Shown piece by piece: positions 41,501 to 55,100 of a stretch of DNA of 64,000 nucleotides. The translations under genes and the position numbers were made by a program. The notes beneath the pieces are model-generated. The model was not told the origin of the DNA and made no database searches. It saw only the letters and a list, made by a program, of their open reading frames with translations. How positions within the stretch are numbered: position 1 is the first letter of the stretch; each line of letters opens with the position of its first letter. The DNA lies in NCBI GenBank assembly GCA_039000515.1, contig JBCFYV010011172.1:75385250-75449249 (forward strand). The letters run 5' to 3'. The DNA is from Timema cristinae (Eukaryota > Arthropoda > Insecta > Phasmatodea > Timematidae).

Positions 41501-44500
41501 ATTGGTCTTCTTGATTTCTACAGTGTTTTTGTATCTATGAACAAGGTCAAGAAGCACAGCCTTTTTAAAAAAATATATGGTACAAACCTCTTGGTGGACA
41601 TTTTTAACAGATAAGATTGAAGTCGCACCAAAACTTGTAATAAATGAAATGCTTAAGTAAAACGTATTATAAAACTCTTAGAAATAATTTAAAAAACTCC
41701 TCATTGCTAGTACAAAACTGTTAGCTTTGTTTAATCTGGCAGTCCCCTAGATAGGGACTATATGAAGGGTTGCTAAGCAGATCCTGAGCAAGCTGCCAGG
41801 GGTAAAGTGCCTAGCAGTCTCCTTGGGTAAAATAGCGCCTCAACTACAGGATCGGCTGCAAATATTAAACAAATTGATAGTACTTAGAGTATTAAATCCC
41901 TGCAATTAATTAACATAAAAATAAACTTTAAGAACTTCTAGAATAATTTAGTATTTGTAATTTTTCTTTATCTGTGGCAGTTGAGAAGTTCTGTCCCACA
42001 AACCATCCTGAAATTCTGGCCTAGCTGTGGCCTCAATTATCTGGGTTAATAATGTTTTAGTTTAAGGAGTAAGGAGCGATGGAAGTAGTTTGAAGGAAGT
42101 TTACCTGCATTAGCTTGGGTAGAGGATGGGTAAATAACATTATTAAAGCAACATGCAGGAAACCACCTTAAGTACAATTGGCTGGAATATAAACCTTGAC
42201 ATTCTCTTGTAAATGATGAATAAGTTACTATAAGTCTCAACCAACAGTGTGTGTGAAATGTATCTAATAAACAAACACTTAGGTAATATAGACAACTGAT
42301 TTCTGTTTAAACTCTCTCGAGACCTTCATAGTGGCAAGTAAGCCAGAACAACAATACTTATTTTGGAAGCTGTCACAATAGGTGGGTGATTTGACATAAC
42401 ATCCAGTTTGTATCTGGGTAATGGGCACCTTAATTGGCCTTGAAATGTTTGTTTATTGCCGATATATAAATATTATCTACAAATGGCTGGCCAGGGTTGA
42501 GGTCCTTAGGTGTGCCTTCTGATGACGATCAACCATCTACTAGGTTTTTGATTTGAATCCTTGCAAGATTCCTTTAGACAATGACTGCAAATCACAGAAG
42601 ATATAGAACGTACTATAAATGTGCTCCCAGGTGCTAATAACCATACTCATGTGCAAGCTCTGTGTAAAACTATCCAATTATTGATTTATCAACTCCCACA
42701 GAGCATGGCACAACCTTCCACATCGACTGCAAGTTGGGAAGCTGCTATGCAGGTGAACTGTCCTATAGCAAGAAGCAATGTGAGATGTCCTCTTTAGGGG
42801 GCCATGACGATGCCTACACCAGCCTCCCATGCAACTGCAGGCCACATTATGTGCCCGTGTGCGGCCGCAATGGGAACACCTACCCCAGCGCTTGTCTTGC
42901 TAGGTGAGGACTTCCAATCCAAACACTCAGAGACTAGGGCATTACAGATTTGAGCATTTTTTGTATATGAAGCAACCTGAGCAGGTCATCTCAGCAAAAG
43001 TATTTAAACATTAACGATGGTAGATTTGTTATTTATGATATACTATTTGATTATTGTTAGTGTTTAGGATTATAACTAAAGTGTTGGATCGAATCTACTA
43101 TTTTACAAATCTGAATCTCAGATGATATAAACAAAAATAAATACAAAGAATGGGGTAAAAAAGACTAGGAATGTGGAGACCATGGAAATTAAGTTTTTGA
43201 GGATAATGTTAGCTGTCACGAGGAAAAACAAGATAAGGAATGAAGTTATAAGGGAAAGAGTGGGGATACAGGGAATACATGAGATAGTAGAGAAGGAAAG
43301 ACTGAGAAGGTATGGTCATGTAATGAGGATGTAAAAGGAGAGAATACCAAAGAGCATGATGGAGATTAATTATATATGAAAAATACCTTAAAAAAGACCA
43401 AGAAAGAGACGGGAGGAGCAGATAATAGAAAGGGTGCAAATGAGAGGAGAAGACTCTAAGCTATTAAAGGAGAAAAAATGGTGGAATGATAGAAGAAAAT
43501 GGAGGTATTTACTAAACTGACCCGGCCACATGCTGGAAACAGAGATATCATGACGATAACTATTTAGATAAGAGTTATTTAGATTTATTATGGGCCACAA
43601 TACAGCGAACAATTTGGCAAACAATATCTTATTTATCATCCTTACTATCAATGCTAATTTGTCAATAACTAACTTATTAATGTTGCTCAGTGAGTGATAC
43701 AGTGATAATTAAAAAAGTTGCTAAATTAATTAATGGCTTTTTTACATCCTTTACTGTTCCCAGCCTGTGGCTTATGTCTGTTTTTAATTTAAGCCATATA
43801 TTTCTCACTACTGGCTTGCTAGGTCTGTCGTAGCTTCATATGACTTGTAATCTAACTTAAGACTAGGACAGACACACCATTCAGTCCTCAGCCATTATTT
43901 CTACACTGTGTAAGGTTAAACCCACATTTCACTAATGATACATTTTTCGGCCATGCCAGGAATCAAACCCGGGATCTTTAGTTCGAATTAGTTGAGGTGT
44001 CAGACTAATGATGAAATTATAGAATTTAAAGTCAAATTTGATATTGGCACTTGTGATTTACTTGTTGTAAATAATGTGTACGGAAGAGGTTGACATCTCT
44101 TGGAGAAACTGATTCTGAATTGATTATTATGATCTATAATTTATTTATACAAGATGTGGCCATCTAGAATATAAGATAACACTGCCATGCAAAGAAACTT
44201 GAACCTATCTAGAAAGGTCTTCATCAAACATTTCTCATAAAATTGTTATCCTTGGGGACTGTGAAATTACATTAGTCAGAGCAACGTAATGCAATAAAAA
44301 AGTTCTTTATCAATTTTATCATGAAGAAATATTTCAATCTTACACTTAGGTCACAGAATAAAACAATTTGCTTCATGCTGAAATCCCTTAAGATTAAAGT
44401 TGAACAGTGTTCTTTGATTTCTAGTTTTTCTTTATGATTAGAGTTCACTTGTCTTTTCCGGAAAGATGCACTATTGGTTCATTTTATTTTCAATGATTTA

Positions 44501-46094
44501 ATTAAGTTCCTGACAATGAACATGATGTTTTATTTACCTTTGAAAGATATTTTGGCTGTATCTGAATAGTCTACTTATGCGGCGTCGCCTTGACCCGTGC
44601 CCTTGTTTGCTGCATTGGCAATCACCTGACCAAGTGTAGATCTGTCTGAATAGTCGTGAACGACACTTATGCAGTCTTCTCGAGGTCTTGGTCACCATGG
44701 ATCCGAAGGCTACCAGCTGTGCACTGTTCTTGTGTTGTCGGTTGTGATGATTGACTGGCAATTGTTTTAGTATTATAGTTTTGTCTGCTATAACGCTGAC
44801 TTATGTTTTCCGCCATTTTAAATAAGGGTGTTGTCGTTTGAATAGTTTGATGCAGTCTTCGCTATGAACAGCACGAGAAGTGTGAAACCATCAGGAATGC
44901 ATCAAGTCTAAAACTCAAGGGTCCGACTAGGGAGCCTTGGGCTATTTTGATACAGCCTTTGTTTTAACAAATACATTAAAACAAAACTTAAAGCTTTATA
45001 TACCAGCTTTAAAAAATAACTTAAAGGAAATATACTTTCCACAAGACGTGTTTGCTTAAAATCTGTAAAGGGAAAAATTATCTATGAACTTAATCTATCC
45101 TTTAGCAGGGAATTAACAAATATGTTTGTTATTTAAATAATCACCCAATCTATACTTGTTTTTATGGATGCTATAGAGTGCCAATTTGATCCCTAAAATA
45201 ACTTATTACAACACCTAACACTGATGTGAGTTTTCTGTGCCCATTTTAGATCCAAACAACTTACGAGTGTATTGATGGATTACTCATAACACTCATTTTG
45301 AATATGCTCTCATTTTCTTATATTTTTTCTTATAGTCCTTTGAGATTCTCATCTTTCTCTTCAATTTTATTTTTGTTGGTCGACAACCTGGCACATTTAT
45401 CTAACACATCAATTTAAAACTAATTTGGCAGTTTCAAATAGTGACTGATTTTGGACAATAAAAGATATTATTTATCATTGATAATAATTTTTATTACAGC
45501 TCTATAAGAGCCTCATATTTCTGGTCAAATGTTTGAGTTTTGATATAGACTTGTCTTACTTTAAGCTAGGTTTTTTTTGTCATAGGTTTGATAAGTAATC
45601 ATTGAATAAGGGAAAAATCCTGTTTGTTTTAGGTGCGCTGACCTGAAGGACTCTGACTTTGAGTACCATCCATGTTCCGCCATTAACCCTTGTGAGAACA
45701 ATCCCTGTGGGGAGGGCAAGACGTGCCATCTGGCCAGGAAGGTGTGCTTATCTCTACTCAAGAACATCCCCTGCAGACAATACGAGTGTGGTGGGTAATC
45801 ACACCATGCCAAATTTTGGTGGGGGCAGTTATGCAAAACAACCTCCTATTTAACAGTAATTCACTTTTTTTTTTTTTAAACCGTCTGTAAAGGGCTCTTT
45901 TAACTAAGTCCTATCAATCCAACGTCGATTTGTTAAGTTTACTTTGGGAAACACGATGATAGCAGCAACAAAGCCTTATCTTCGAAACTGAGCGTTTGGA
46001 ATTAAAATTTCACATTTAAAATAGTGATGAATCCTTTGAGTCCTCAAATCATGAATAATATTCAAGATTCTAAAAAAATTCAGATTTAAGATAA

Positions 46095-46126
<32 letters not shown>

Positions 46127-49100
46127 ATATATAAATTTTTCTAGCACCACATCTTTCTACCTGACTGGTCTATACGCTTCTACACTAATTACACTTATGT
46201 GTTAGGTATAAGGAAGGTTTTAATTTAGAGGATGTGTACTCAATGCCGTAACATAGTCCTCTGGGGCCCCAAGACAGATCATGAAAGTGTGGCCCCTATT
46301 TTTCTCAGTGCATGAAATAAACATGGCATAGGTATATAGCGGCATGAATTATAATAAATTTGAGTACCTATTTTATATTATAGGTATAGGAATATTGTAA
46401 TGCAATAAACTCAAGAAAATAAAAAAAAAAACTTAATTCCCAGTTGGTATTCTAATAAATTCTTCAGGTGACTAACATTTGAACCTTTTATTCCTTGTTT
46501 TTAGTGATGCAAAATCATCCTCTAAAATCTATTTTTTGAGCTCTTTCATTTTCAATGGATAGCAAAGCAAAACCAATTAGTTGCTCCTGTCCTCATTGAA
46601 CTACGCAGATAGTTTATGATCACCTTCATTTTCGAGGATGATCGTTCCGCCTTGGCTACAGTCACTGGAACTGTTAAATACATTAAACATGCTGTGCATA
46701 CATAAGGATATCTTTAATAGTGAATCATTGTCGATTATTAACAAATCAGCCATTTTCTTAACATTCTTAATTTTTTTCAATCTTGTCTTTAAACATTGTT
46801 ATAATGGAAAGCACTTGAGATGAAAATAATGTTGATATATCTTTAGAAAACCTTTCGCAAAAATCTTTTGCTTCTAAATTTCTGTTTCTGTGAGCTTTGA
46901 CAAAAATTGTGGTTCTAAGACTTTGTATCTCTCTACAATAGTCTTCCTGCCTTGGAAACGGCTCTTGAGCTGTGATGAAAGCGTATCTAGCATTGGCTAA
47001 AATCAGCTGCACGGAAACAGAGCTCTGGATCACATAATCTTTTGTCTTGAGACAATTCAACGAGGTACGTTTAAACTTTTCAAACGCTTTTATCAACAAA
47101 TTGGCTTGAAATTTCTCATTTTGCACTTATTTCTGAGGCTTCCATCAATAATTCTTCAAAGCTACCCCTCACGCCAATAATTTCAAGCAGTGCATTTTGT
47201 CAAAGATTAATTATAGGCAGTAATTATGTCAGTTATCTATGACTGCAGCAACTTGGACGAAATATTTATTGTCTGCAAGATTTTGGACTGAAGAACCAGT
47301 AGGAGAACAAAGTCGAAGTTGTCTAATTTTTTCATGAGACCCATATCCTGATTCCTCTCATTCGGTTTTCTACTTGTGAGAGTTATGCTACTCAGAAACC
47401 TCATCACATCACAAAATCTTTCTTTTAATGCAGAAACTGCATCATGCCTTCCAGCCCACTGTGTTGGATTTAAAATCTTTAGTGTAGGCTTTGCAGAGTT
47501 GTCCTGAGATGAGCTTTGTAGTTTTTGCCATCAAATATTACTAAATCTAAAAAATGCATAAACACTTTCAACATTATCATATCCTGAAAATTGAAAAATG
47601 ACACCTGGACACGGGAATCGAACCCGGGACCTTCGGCTTAGTACGCCACTGCTCTTACCACTGAGCTGGATAGCTATCCAGCTCAGTGGTAAAAGCAGTG
47701 GCGTACTAAGCCGAAGGTCCCGGGTTCGATTCCCGTGTCCAGGTGTCATTTTTCAATTTTCAGGATATGATATCTAAGAGGTGCTATCCTCACCAAAATG
47801 CATAGATGATAGCTTCGGCTATCTGATTCATTATTACTTTCAACATTGTCAAAAATATTTGCTGTTTCATTATTTGAATCCACATCATCCTTTAAAAGGG
47901 GCCATCCATAAATTACATCACACAAATTTTATGGTTTTTTGACTCCCCCCCGGTCCTTGTCACAGGTGGTCACACTTGTGAAACCCCCTCCCCCCTGGTG
48001 TGATGTCACATATTTTTCAATTTTATATTTAGAAGTAATTAAATTAAAACAGCAATTTTTCAAAAAAATTTTAATTTAAATTAAAATAAGTGTCCCTTTC
48101 TTTTTCATCACTTTTATTTGCAACACTTTGATTTTCGAATCCACTTTACCTTCAACGTTTTCACTACTTTTTAAACTTTTCCATAAGGTGTTAACATCTT
48201 CTTGTATATATATTAGGGTGTCCCAAAAAAACGGAATTAATTTTTTTTTTTCGCATACCCTCTTATTTTTTCCTTTTATGTCAAAACAATTGTAAATAAA
48301 GTTTCATGTAATTTGAACTACGGCAACCCGTGCCGACTTGCATATAAACGTGTCAGTCAGTACATGTATACTTGAGCAAGCGAACGCTGACGACACTTGT
48401 CTGTAGCGGAGCACCCAACAGCTGCAAATGGTAAAGATAAAACAAAAAAGATAAAGGAAGGTTTTGGAATGCTTCGTCAGTGAGATTGTGCAGCCCGTGA
48501 AACGTGTCAGTACCAGTTCACTCAGGACAGTGCACGTCTACGTGTCAATGTGCTTATAATTCCAAGTTGTTTAGTTAGTAAATGTTTGTATAGTTTTTAA
48601 TAAGTGAACAGAACATGGCAGTGGAATTGCGTAGTTCTAAAAAAGTGATATTTTTAATAGGTAATATAAGACATCAAATAACGGGTTCAAAACTTCCGTC
48701 TAATGGACAAGTTCTCGCAGTTTTGTTTTACAATATTCGAGAAGTGAGTTTAAGTGTTAATGAAAGTGCAAATCTCGCTATTCGCGAATGTATTATATTT
48801 TGGGAAAAGGCACGCATACCTACCAAATCGTTGCCAAATTGTGTGAGGAAGCTTGTTAATATGTATCAAGTTTGGAGAGACTTACAAAAAAATGCAAAGA
48901 AATTACAAGACGTATTCAAGCGGCGACAACAAGAATTTGTAATTAATTTAGACAATTTTTTCGACATTGCACATGCTGATGCACTTCAATTAATGAAAAT
49001 AGAGGAAGATAGGATGTTCTTGCAGCGCCAAAGAGAGCCGGGCCGTCCCGGTCACTTAGGTGGAGTGGATAAAAAACTGGCCAAAAGAGAGGAAAGGGCG

Positions 49101-52100
49101 CAACTGAGGGCTGTCAAAGAAGACAATCGGCGAATAAAATATCTTTCCGATTCAACATCCTCGGCATCATACGAACCATTGCAAGAAGATTCCTCTTCGA
49201 ATTCTAGTGAAAATATGGATTCAGAAGATTTCCCAACACTGATCGAAAGCTCAGAACCTGGGACAAGTAAATCAGTATTGAGGAAAGACTTTATTACTCC
49301 AAAGTTAGTTGCTGCATTAGACAGGTGTCAGTTAAGTATGCGAGATTCTGTGTTTATTCTTGAAGCTACTATTGATGCGTTTGGATTTAACATTGACGAA
49401 TTTCCGATAAGTAAGTCTTCAATTCAACGAATCCGAACAGAAAAACGGAAGGAACGTGCGGAAAACATAAAAATTGATTTTCAAAACGAGGTACCGGATG
49501 TAGTGACCTTACATTGGGATGGCAAACTGTTGCCTGCTTTGAGTGCTCGAAAATCGAAAGAAGAACGCTTGCCTATAGTTATTTCATTTGGACTAAAAGA
49601 ACAACTCATTGCTGTGCCGATACTGGATAATTCCTCAGGCAAAGAACAGGCGCAGGCTATTTGGAAGGCGATCTTAGATTGGAATCTCGAAAACAAGGTC
49701 CAAATTCTCTGTTGTGATACTACGGCTTCGAATACAGGTCGTTTTAATGGTGCTTGTACGCTCCTCGAGCAAAAATTTGATAGGGAAATGCTTTTTTTCG
49801 CTTGCCGCCATCATGTATACGAACTGGTGTTAAAGGCCGTATTCGAAGTGAAAATTAAACAAGTGGCAACAAGCCCCGATATTCCACTCTTTAAAAAGCT
49901 CAAAGAGAATTGGAAAAATATCGATACCACTAAAATACAGTGCTATAGAGAAACAGTGGAACTGTTCAGAACCGTACCCGAACTTGAAAATTTGCTGGAC
50001 TTTTACCGAGATGAACTTAAAAATGTTATGGTCAGAGAGGACTATCGAGAATTGATCGAACTTTCTATGGTATTTTTAGGTGGAGATGCAGAAAAAAAAA
50101 TTAAAATCAGACCTCCGGGTGCCATGCACCAAGCTAGATGGATGGCCCGAGCGATTTACTCCCTAAAACTATCGTTATTTAGTTCTCAGCTGAAATTAAA
50201 CACCAAGGATAAGAAAGCGCTGTTAGATGTCTGCTTGTTTATTGTAACAATCTATGTTAAACCATGGCTTCAATGCATTTTGGCAGTTAAAGCACCCTAC
50301 AAAGATTTGTGCTTTTTGAAATCTTTGAAAGCTTACGAAAATGTGAATGAAAATATCTCGAAAGCTGCTTTACAGAAATTTCTCCAGCATTTATGGTATT
50401 TGACTGATGAAATAGCAGTATTAGCACTTTTTGATGATGATGTGGACGAAGAAACAAAATTAAAAATGGTGGCAAATTTACATAGAGAAAATTTCTCGAC
50501 TCATGAGAAAAGATACATTCCATCGAAGGAAGAACTTTGTGGTTCATTGTATGGTGAGTTTGATACATTGATTTTGTAATTGTTTATTTAGTTATTTATT
50601 TATATCAGACAATTGTTACTTGTTATTTTTTTTTACAGAAAAAAGCATCGATGATTTCATATCAGTCAAAAGACATTCATTGTTTTCTAGACTTAAAATT
50701 GATGATAGTTTTCTCAACGAGAGTCCCTCTTCATGGGAGAATAACGCTTCTTTTCTAGACGCAAAAAAGACTATATCAGTACTTAGAGCAGTGAACGATA
50801 CAGCTGAAAGAGCGGTAAAACTAATGCAGGACTTTCATGGACTAATAACGGTTGAGGAGGAACAAAAACAATTTTTGTTTCGTTGCGTACAAGAACACAC
50901 GAAGATATATCCTGACTGTAAAAAGCAAAAGCAAACATTGAAACGAAAATATGTTCAGTAATGCTTCTTTTACTGTAATATGTTAATAAATATCTGCTTT
51001 GATTAATATGGTGTCTTATGTACCAAAGAAACATACATTTTACCATCTTTCCATAGTATTCCCCGTACAAGATCTCACGTTCAAGTTTGAAGTAAAGTCG
51101 GCACGGGTTACCGTTATCTTATTGCAATAATATATTTTATTTAAGTTACTGAGGTGAAATAGAAAAAAAATAGAGGGTATGCGTATTCGACTTTGCAAAA
51201 AAAATTTTTACCTTGTATCTTGGGACACCCTAATATATATGTATATTTTTATCAGCAAAGCTGAGCTGTATGCATCAAATAATTTGCGGTAGAGAATACC
51301 AAGATCACTCTTTTTGTTCATTCTAAAATTATTTCATAAATTAAAAATAACAAAATAGTTGAACAAAGAAAACCACGTCTATCACTCGGTGAAAGTCAAT
51401 TGTCAAGGGAACAATAGAAATGTATTGAAATCACGACACTGGCGCGTGCAATGGCACTTGTCGAAGGTCTCACAAACATCCGACGCGCGGAATGGTAGGA
51501 CAGCGAAAGTGCACAAACATTCAACGCGCAGAATGGTAGGATAGCGAGCGTGCACTCGCCGAAACCAGCTACCAACAGTGGTGGGCGATTGTTCTAAGGC
51601 GTTATACTCTAATTACATTTTGTTACAATTGGTGATCAGGTTGTGGGGTCTGAGCCCTGAATGAATTTACTGGCATGGCTTTAACACTACCACATTCTGT
51701 AGCGCGTGTGCCAAATGAGCTTGGGATACCGGGTTCCATTCCTATCATGGTTAAAAATTTAAGATTGATAATTTGTTTAATTGGGGACTGAATGTTTTAT
51801 TTTTCTTAGTATTAGGCTGATTTGTGAAAATTATCTTCTGTTTGACATACCAAAATTCAAACCTTAACTACTCATTGGAGGTAATTTTGTTGAGTGTCTA
51901 TTTACTGGGGTTTTAATGTAATAATAAACACAATAATACATAACTATTGACATAAACCAATCTTCAAGTGTATTGTCAATCTGTCTCAAGCGGATCAAGA
52001 TCTAGCATCTTCGGGCTCCATTAGACCTGTACTCCAGTTTATTAGTGGAACAGCCTACAGAGGCTTAGCTCACTCAACCTAATTATAGGACCAAACTAAC

Positions 52101-55100
52101 AACCTGTCTCCAAATAATTAATCTATCCTTGAATGTGAATTAACACAATAAAGAAAAATCACATGGATGTGAGAAAGTTAACCTCTTATGCGCACTATGT
52201 TTTCAAAGGTTCAGCCAATCTCATAACTTAGATATAAAAATTTACAAAAGTATATGCTAAAACTTGATTAAACCAATATAATCATTACCAAGCATTAAAA
52301 ATACCTGGATAATGATGATATTTTATTTTAATATTGGTATGTATTGTTCCAGTGGACAACTCTGTTTCATGTTCGAGCACAGCACATGGCCCTGTGTGTG
52401 ATACTGAGGAAAAGAGCATCCAAACATGTGTTATCTAGTCAGATATGGCAAAACACTGGCCTACAGGGGACCCTGTCTGGTGAGTCACAATACATTGCTA
52501 CCAAGGTATGGCCTTGGCATGCTGTTGTCAAGTTAATATTTCAAATAGATGGTCAACATATAAAGCTCTAGCCCCACTTAATCTGATCTCATCTGCTTCC
52601 TGTCATTATAGATCCAGCCCACTATACCCTTGATAGTTATCTTCTTTAATTTTCACACCATATGCCAGAATACCGCCATGATTACCAGCTATTCTCGTTT
52701 CATTCTCACATTACCAGTCAAGACACCACCTCTCAGGTTAGCTGATATCCCCTATTTACTCTCACACCACGTGCCAGAACATCTCTGTGATTACCTGATA
52801 TCCTTGTTTTATTCCACCTCACTGCCAGAACATCTCTGTGATTACCTGATATCCTTGTTTTATTCCCACCCACCTGCCAGAACATCTGTGTGATTACCTG
52901 ATATCCTTGTTTTATTCCCACCCCACCTGCCAGAACATCTCTGTGATTACCTGATATCCTTGTTTTATTCCCACCCCACCTGCCAGAACATCTCTGTGAT
53001 TACCTGATATCCTTGTTTTATTCCCACCCCACCTGCCAGAACATCTCTGTGATTACCTGATATCCTTGTTTTATTCCCACCCCACCTGCCAGAACATCTC
53101 TGTGATTACCTGTTATCCTTGTTTTATTCCCACCCCACCTGTCAGAACATCTCTGTGATTACCTTATATCCTTGTTTTATTCCCACCCCACCTGCCAGAA
53201 CATCTCTGTGATTACCTGATATCCTTGTTTTATTCCCACCACACCTGCCAGAACATCTCTGTGATTACCTGATATCCTTGTTTTATTCCCACCCCACCTG
53301 CCAGAACATCTCTGTGATTACCTGATATTCTGGTTTTATTCCCACCCCACCTGCCAGAACATCTCTGTGATTACCTGATATCCTTGTTTTATTCCCACCC
53401 CACCTGTCAGAACATCTCTGTGATTACCTGATATCCTTGTTTTATTCCCACCCCACCTGCCAGAACATCTCTGTGATTACCTGATATCCTTGTTTTATTC
53501 CCACCCCACCTGCCAGAACATCTCTGTGATTACCTGATATCCTTGTTTTATTCCCACCCCACCTGCCAGAACATCTCTGTGATTACCTGATATCCTTGTT
53601 TTATTCCCACCCCACCTGCCAGAACATCTCTGTGATCACCTAATATCCTTGTTTTATTTTCATCCCACCTGCCAGAACATCTCTGTGATTACCTGATATC
53701 CTTGTTTTATTCCCACCCCACCTGCCAGAACATCTCTGTAATTACCTGATATCCTTGTTTTATTTTCATCCCACCTGCCAGAACATCTCTGTGATTACCT
53801 GATATCCTTGTTTTATTCCCACCCCACCTGCCAGAACATCTTTATGGTTGGAAGCAATTAAAGTAGAAATAATGGTGACAGGATAGAGGAAGATGGCGGC
53901 ATTTTACTAAACTGACCTGGCCACATGCTGGAAACGGTTGTTAATGATGATGATAAGGAGTTTGATGGCTGTCCGCCTTCGGGATTGCTTGTTTTTCTAA
54001 ATTTGGGTTACTTTTAAGGTTCTATGAGTACTCAGATTTGGAGCTTCGAGTCAAACTCTTCATTAAAGCTTGGGATTGAGATCAAAAGTTTTGTAAGCCC
54101 ATCATTTTCGAGTTTCTTCTTGATGAGGCCTTACATATAAATCACTTTTTAAAACACATTGGAAAGTATAAGCTATTTAATTTATATAACATTGGCAGTT
54201 TCACTTAAAAACCATTTGGTAACTTAACATACTTTTAAAATTATGATAAAATTTCATATAAATATCATAATAGAGCTCTAAAACCACTTTCGACTGGTAA
54301 ACTAACTTGATATTTTTGTCCATCTTGAAAAATTATTCTCGATAGAAGTAGCATTGTCATAACAAGCCAATGAAAATAAAAATAGCTAAATTGATCACTA
54401 AATACTTCAATAATAATTATTTTTACTGTTTTTACATAGTCCCTTTCTAAAATTATAATTTCAGTTGAATCAAAATATTTGACATTGAGAATTCTTATTG
54501 ATTGTTTCTGAACTTAAGATATTTAAAACTTGTATTAATACATTCAACTACAAAACTAGCATTAGCTACTATTTAGTTATATAATTATGTTGGTTAACCT
54601 GCCTAATATCTTCATTGGTCAACATTCTAACAAATATTTAACCAAACTTACCACATTTAAATAAAAAAGCACTTACTATTTCATACGATCTACTAAAAAT
54701 AATATTTTAAGTTTTAACCATCTTATCTTTCATTTAAAAGTATGAACATCAACTTTTATAAGCATTAATTAATGTTTGGAAGAAGATACAGGGTAGGTTG
54801 ATAGTAAACATATAAAAGGAAAAGAACACAATATGTTTGTTACAATGAAAAGATGAACACAATTCACACTTTACATTGCTGCCACTGGACAGAGAGGTAT
54901 TGGCATCCTCTTTAAGAAAATTGATTGTCACCGCCAAATATCCCAACCTAGGTTTCATTCTATTGGAACTCATCCAAGAGGAATGTGAAGCGCACAACAC
55001 AACTTTCTAAAAGAGTAAACCTAAAAACACAAAAGGGAGAAAAAGTAAATTGGTAAAGGGTAATAGGACACTTAGATAGGAGCATGTAAAAGGAGTAACA

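Noticed and set aside
47590..47760. Functional tRNA genes in the palindrome
   Set aside because: The B box is perfect, but 5' and 3' ends do not form an acceptor stem and the sequence continues into a SINE-like tail.
52733..52921. Minus-strand ORF in the 53-bp array, and CRISPR-like look of the array
   Set aside because: Units are contiguous without unique spacers, and 53 bp is not a multiple of three; it is a eukaryotic minisatellite.
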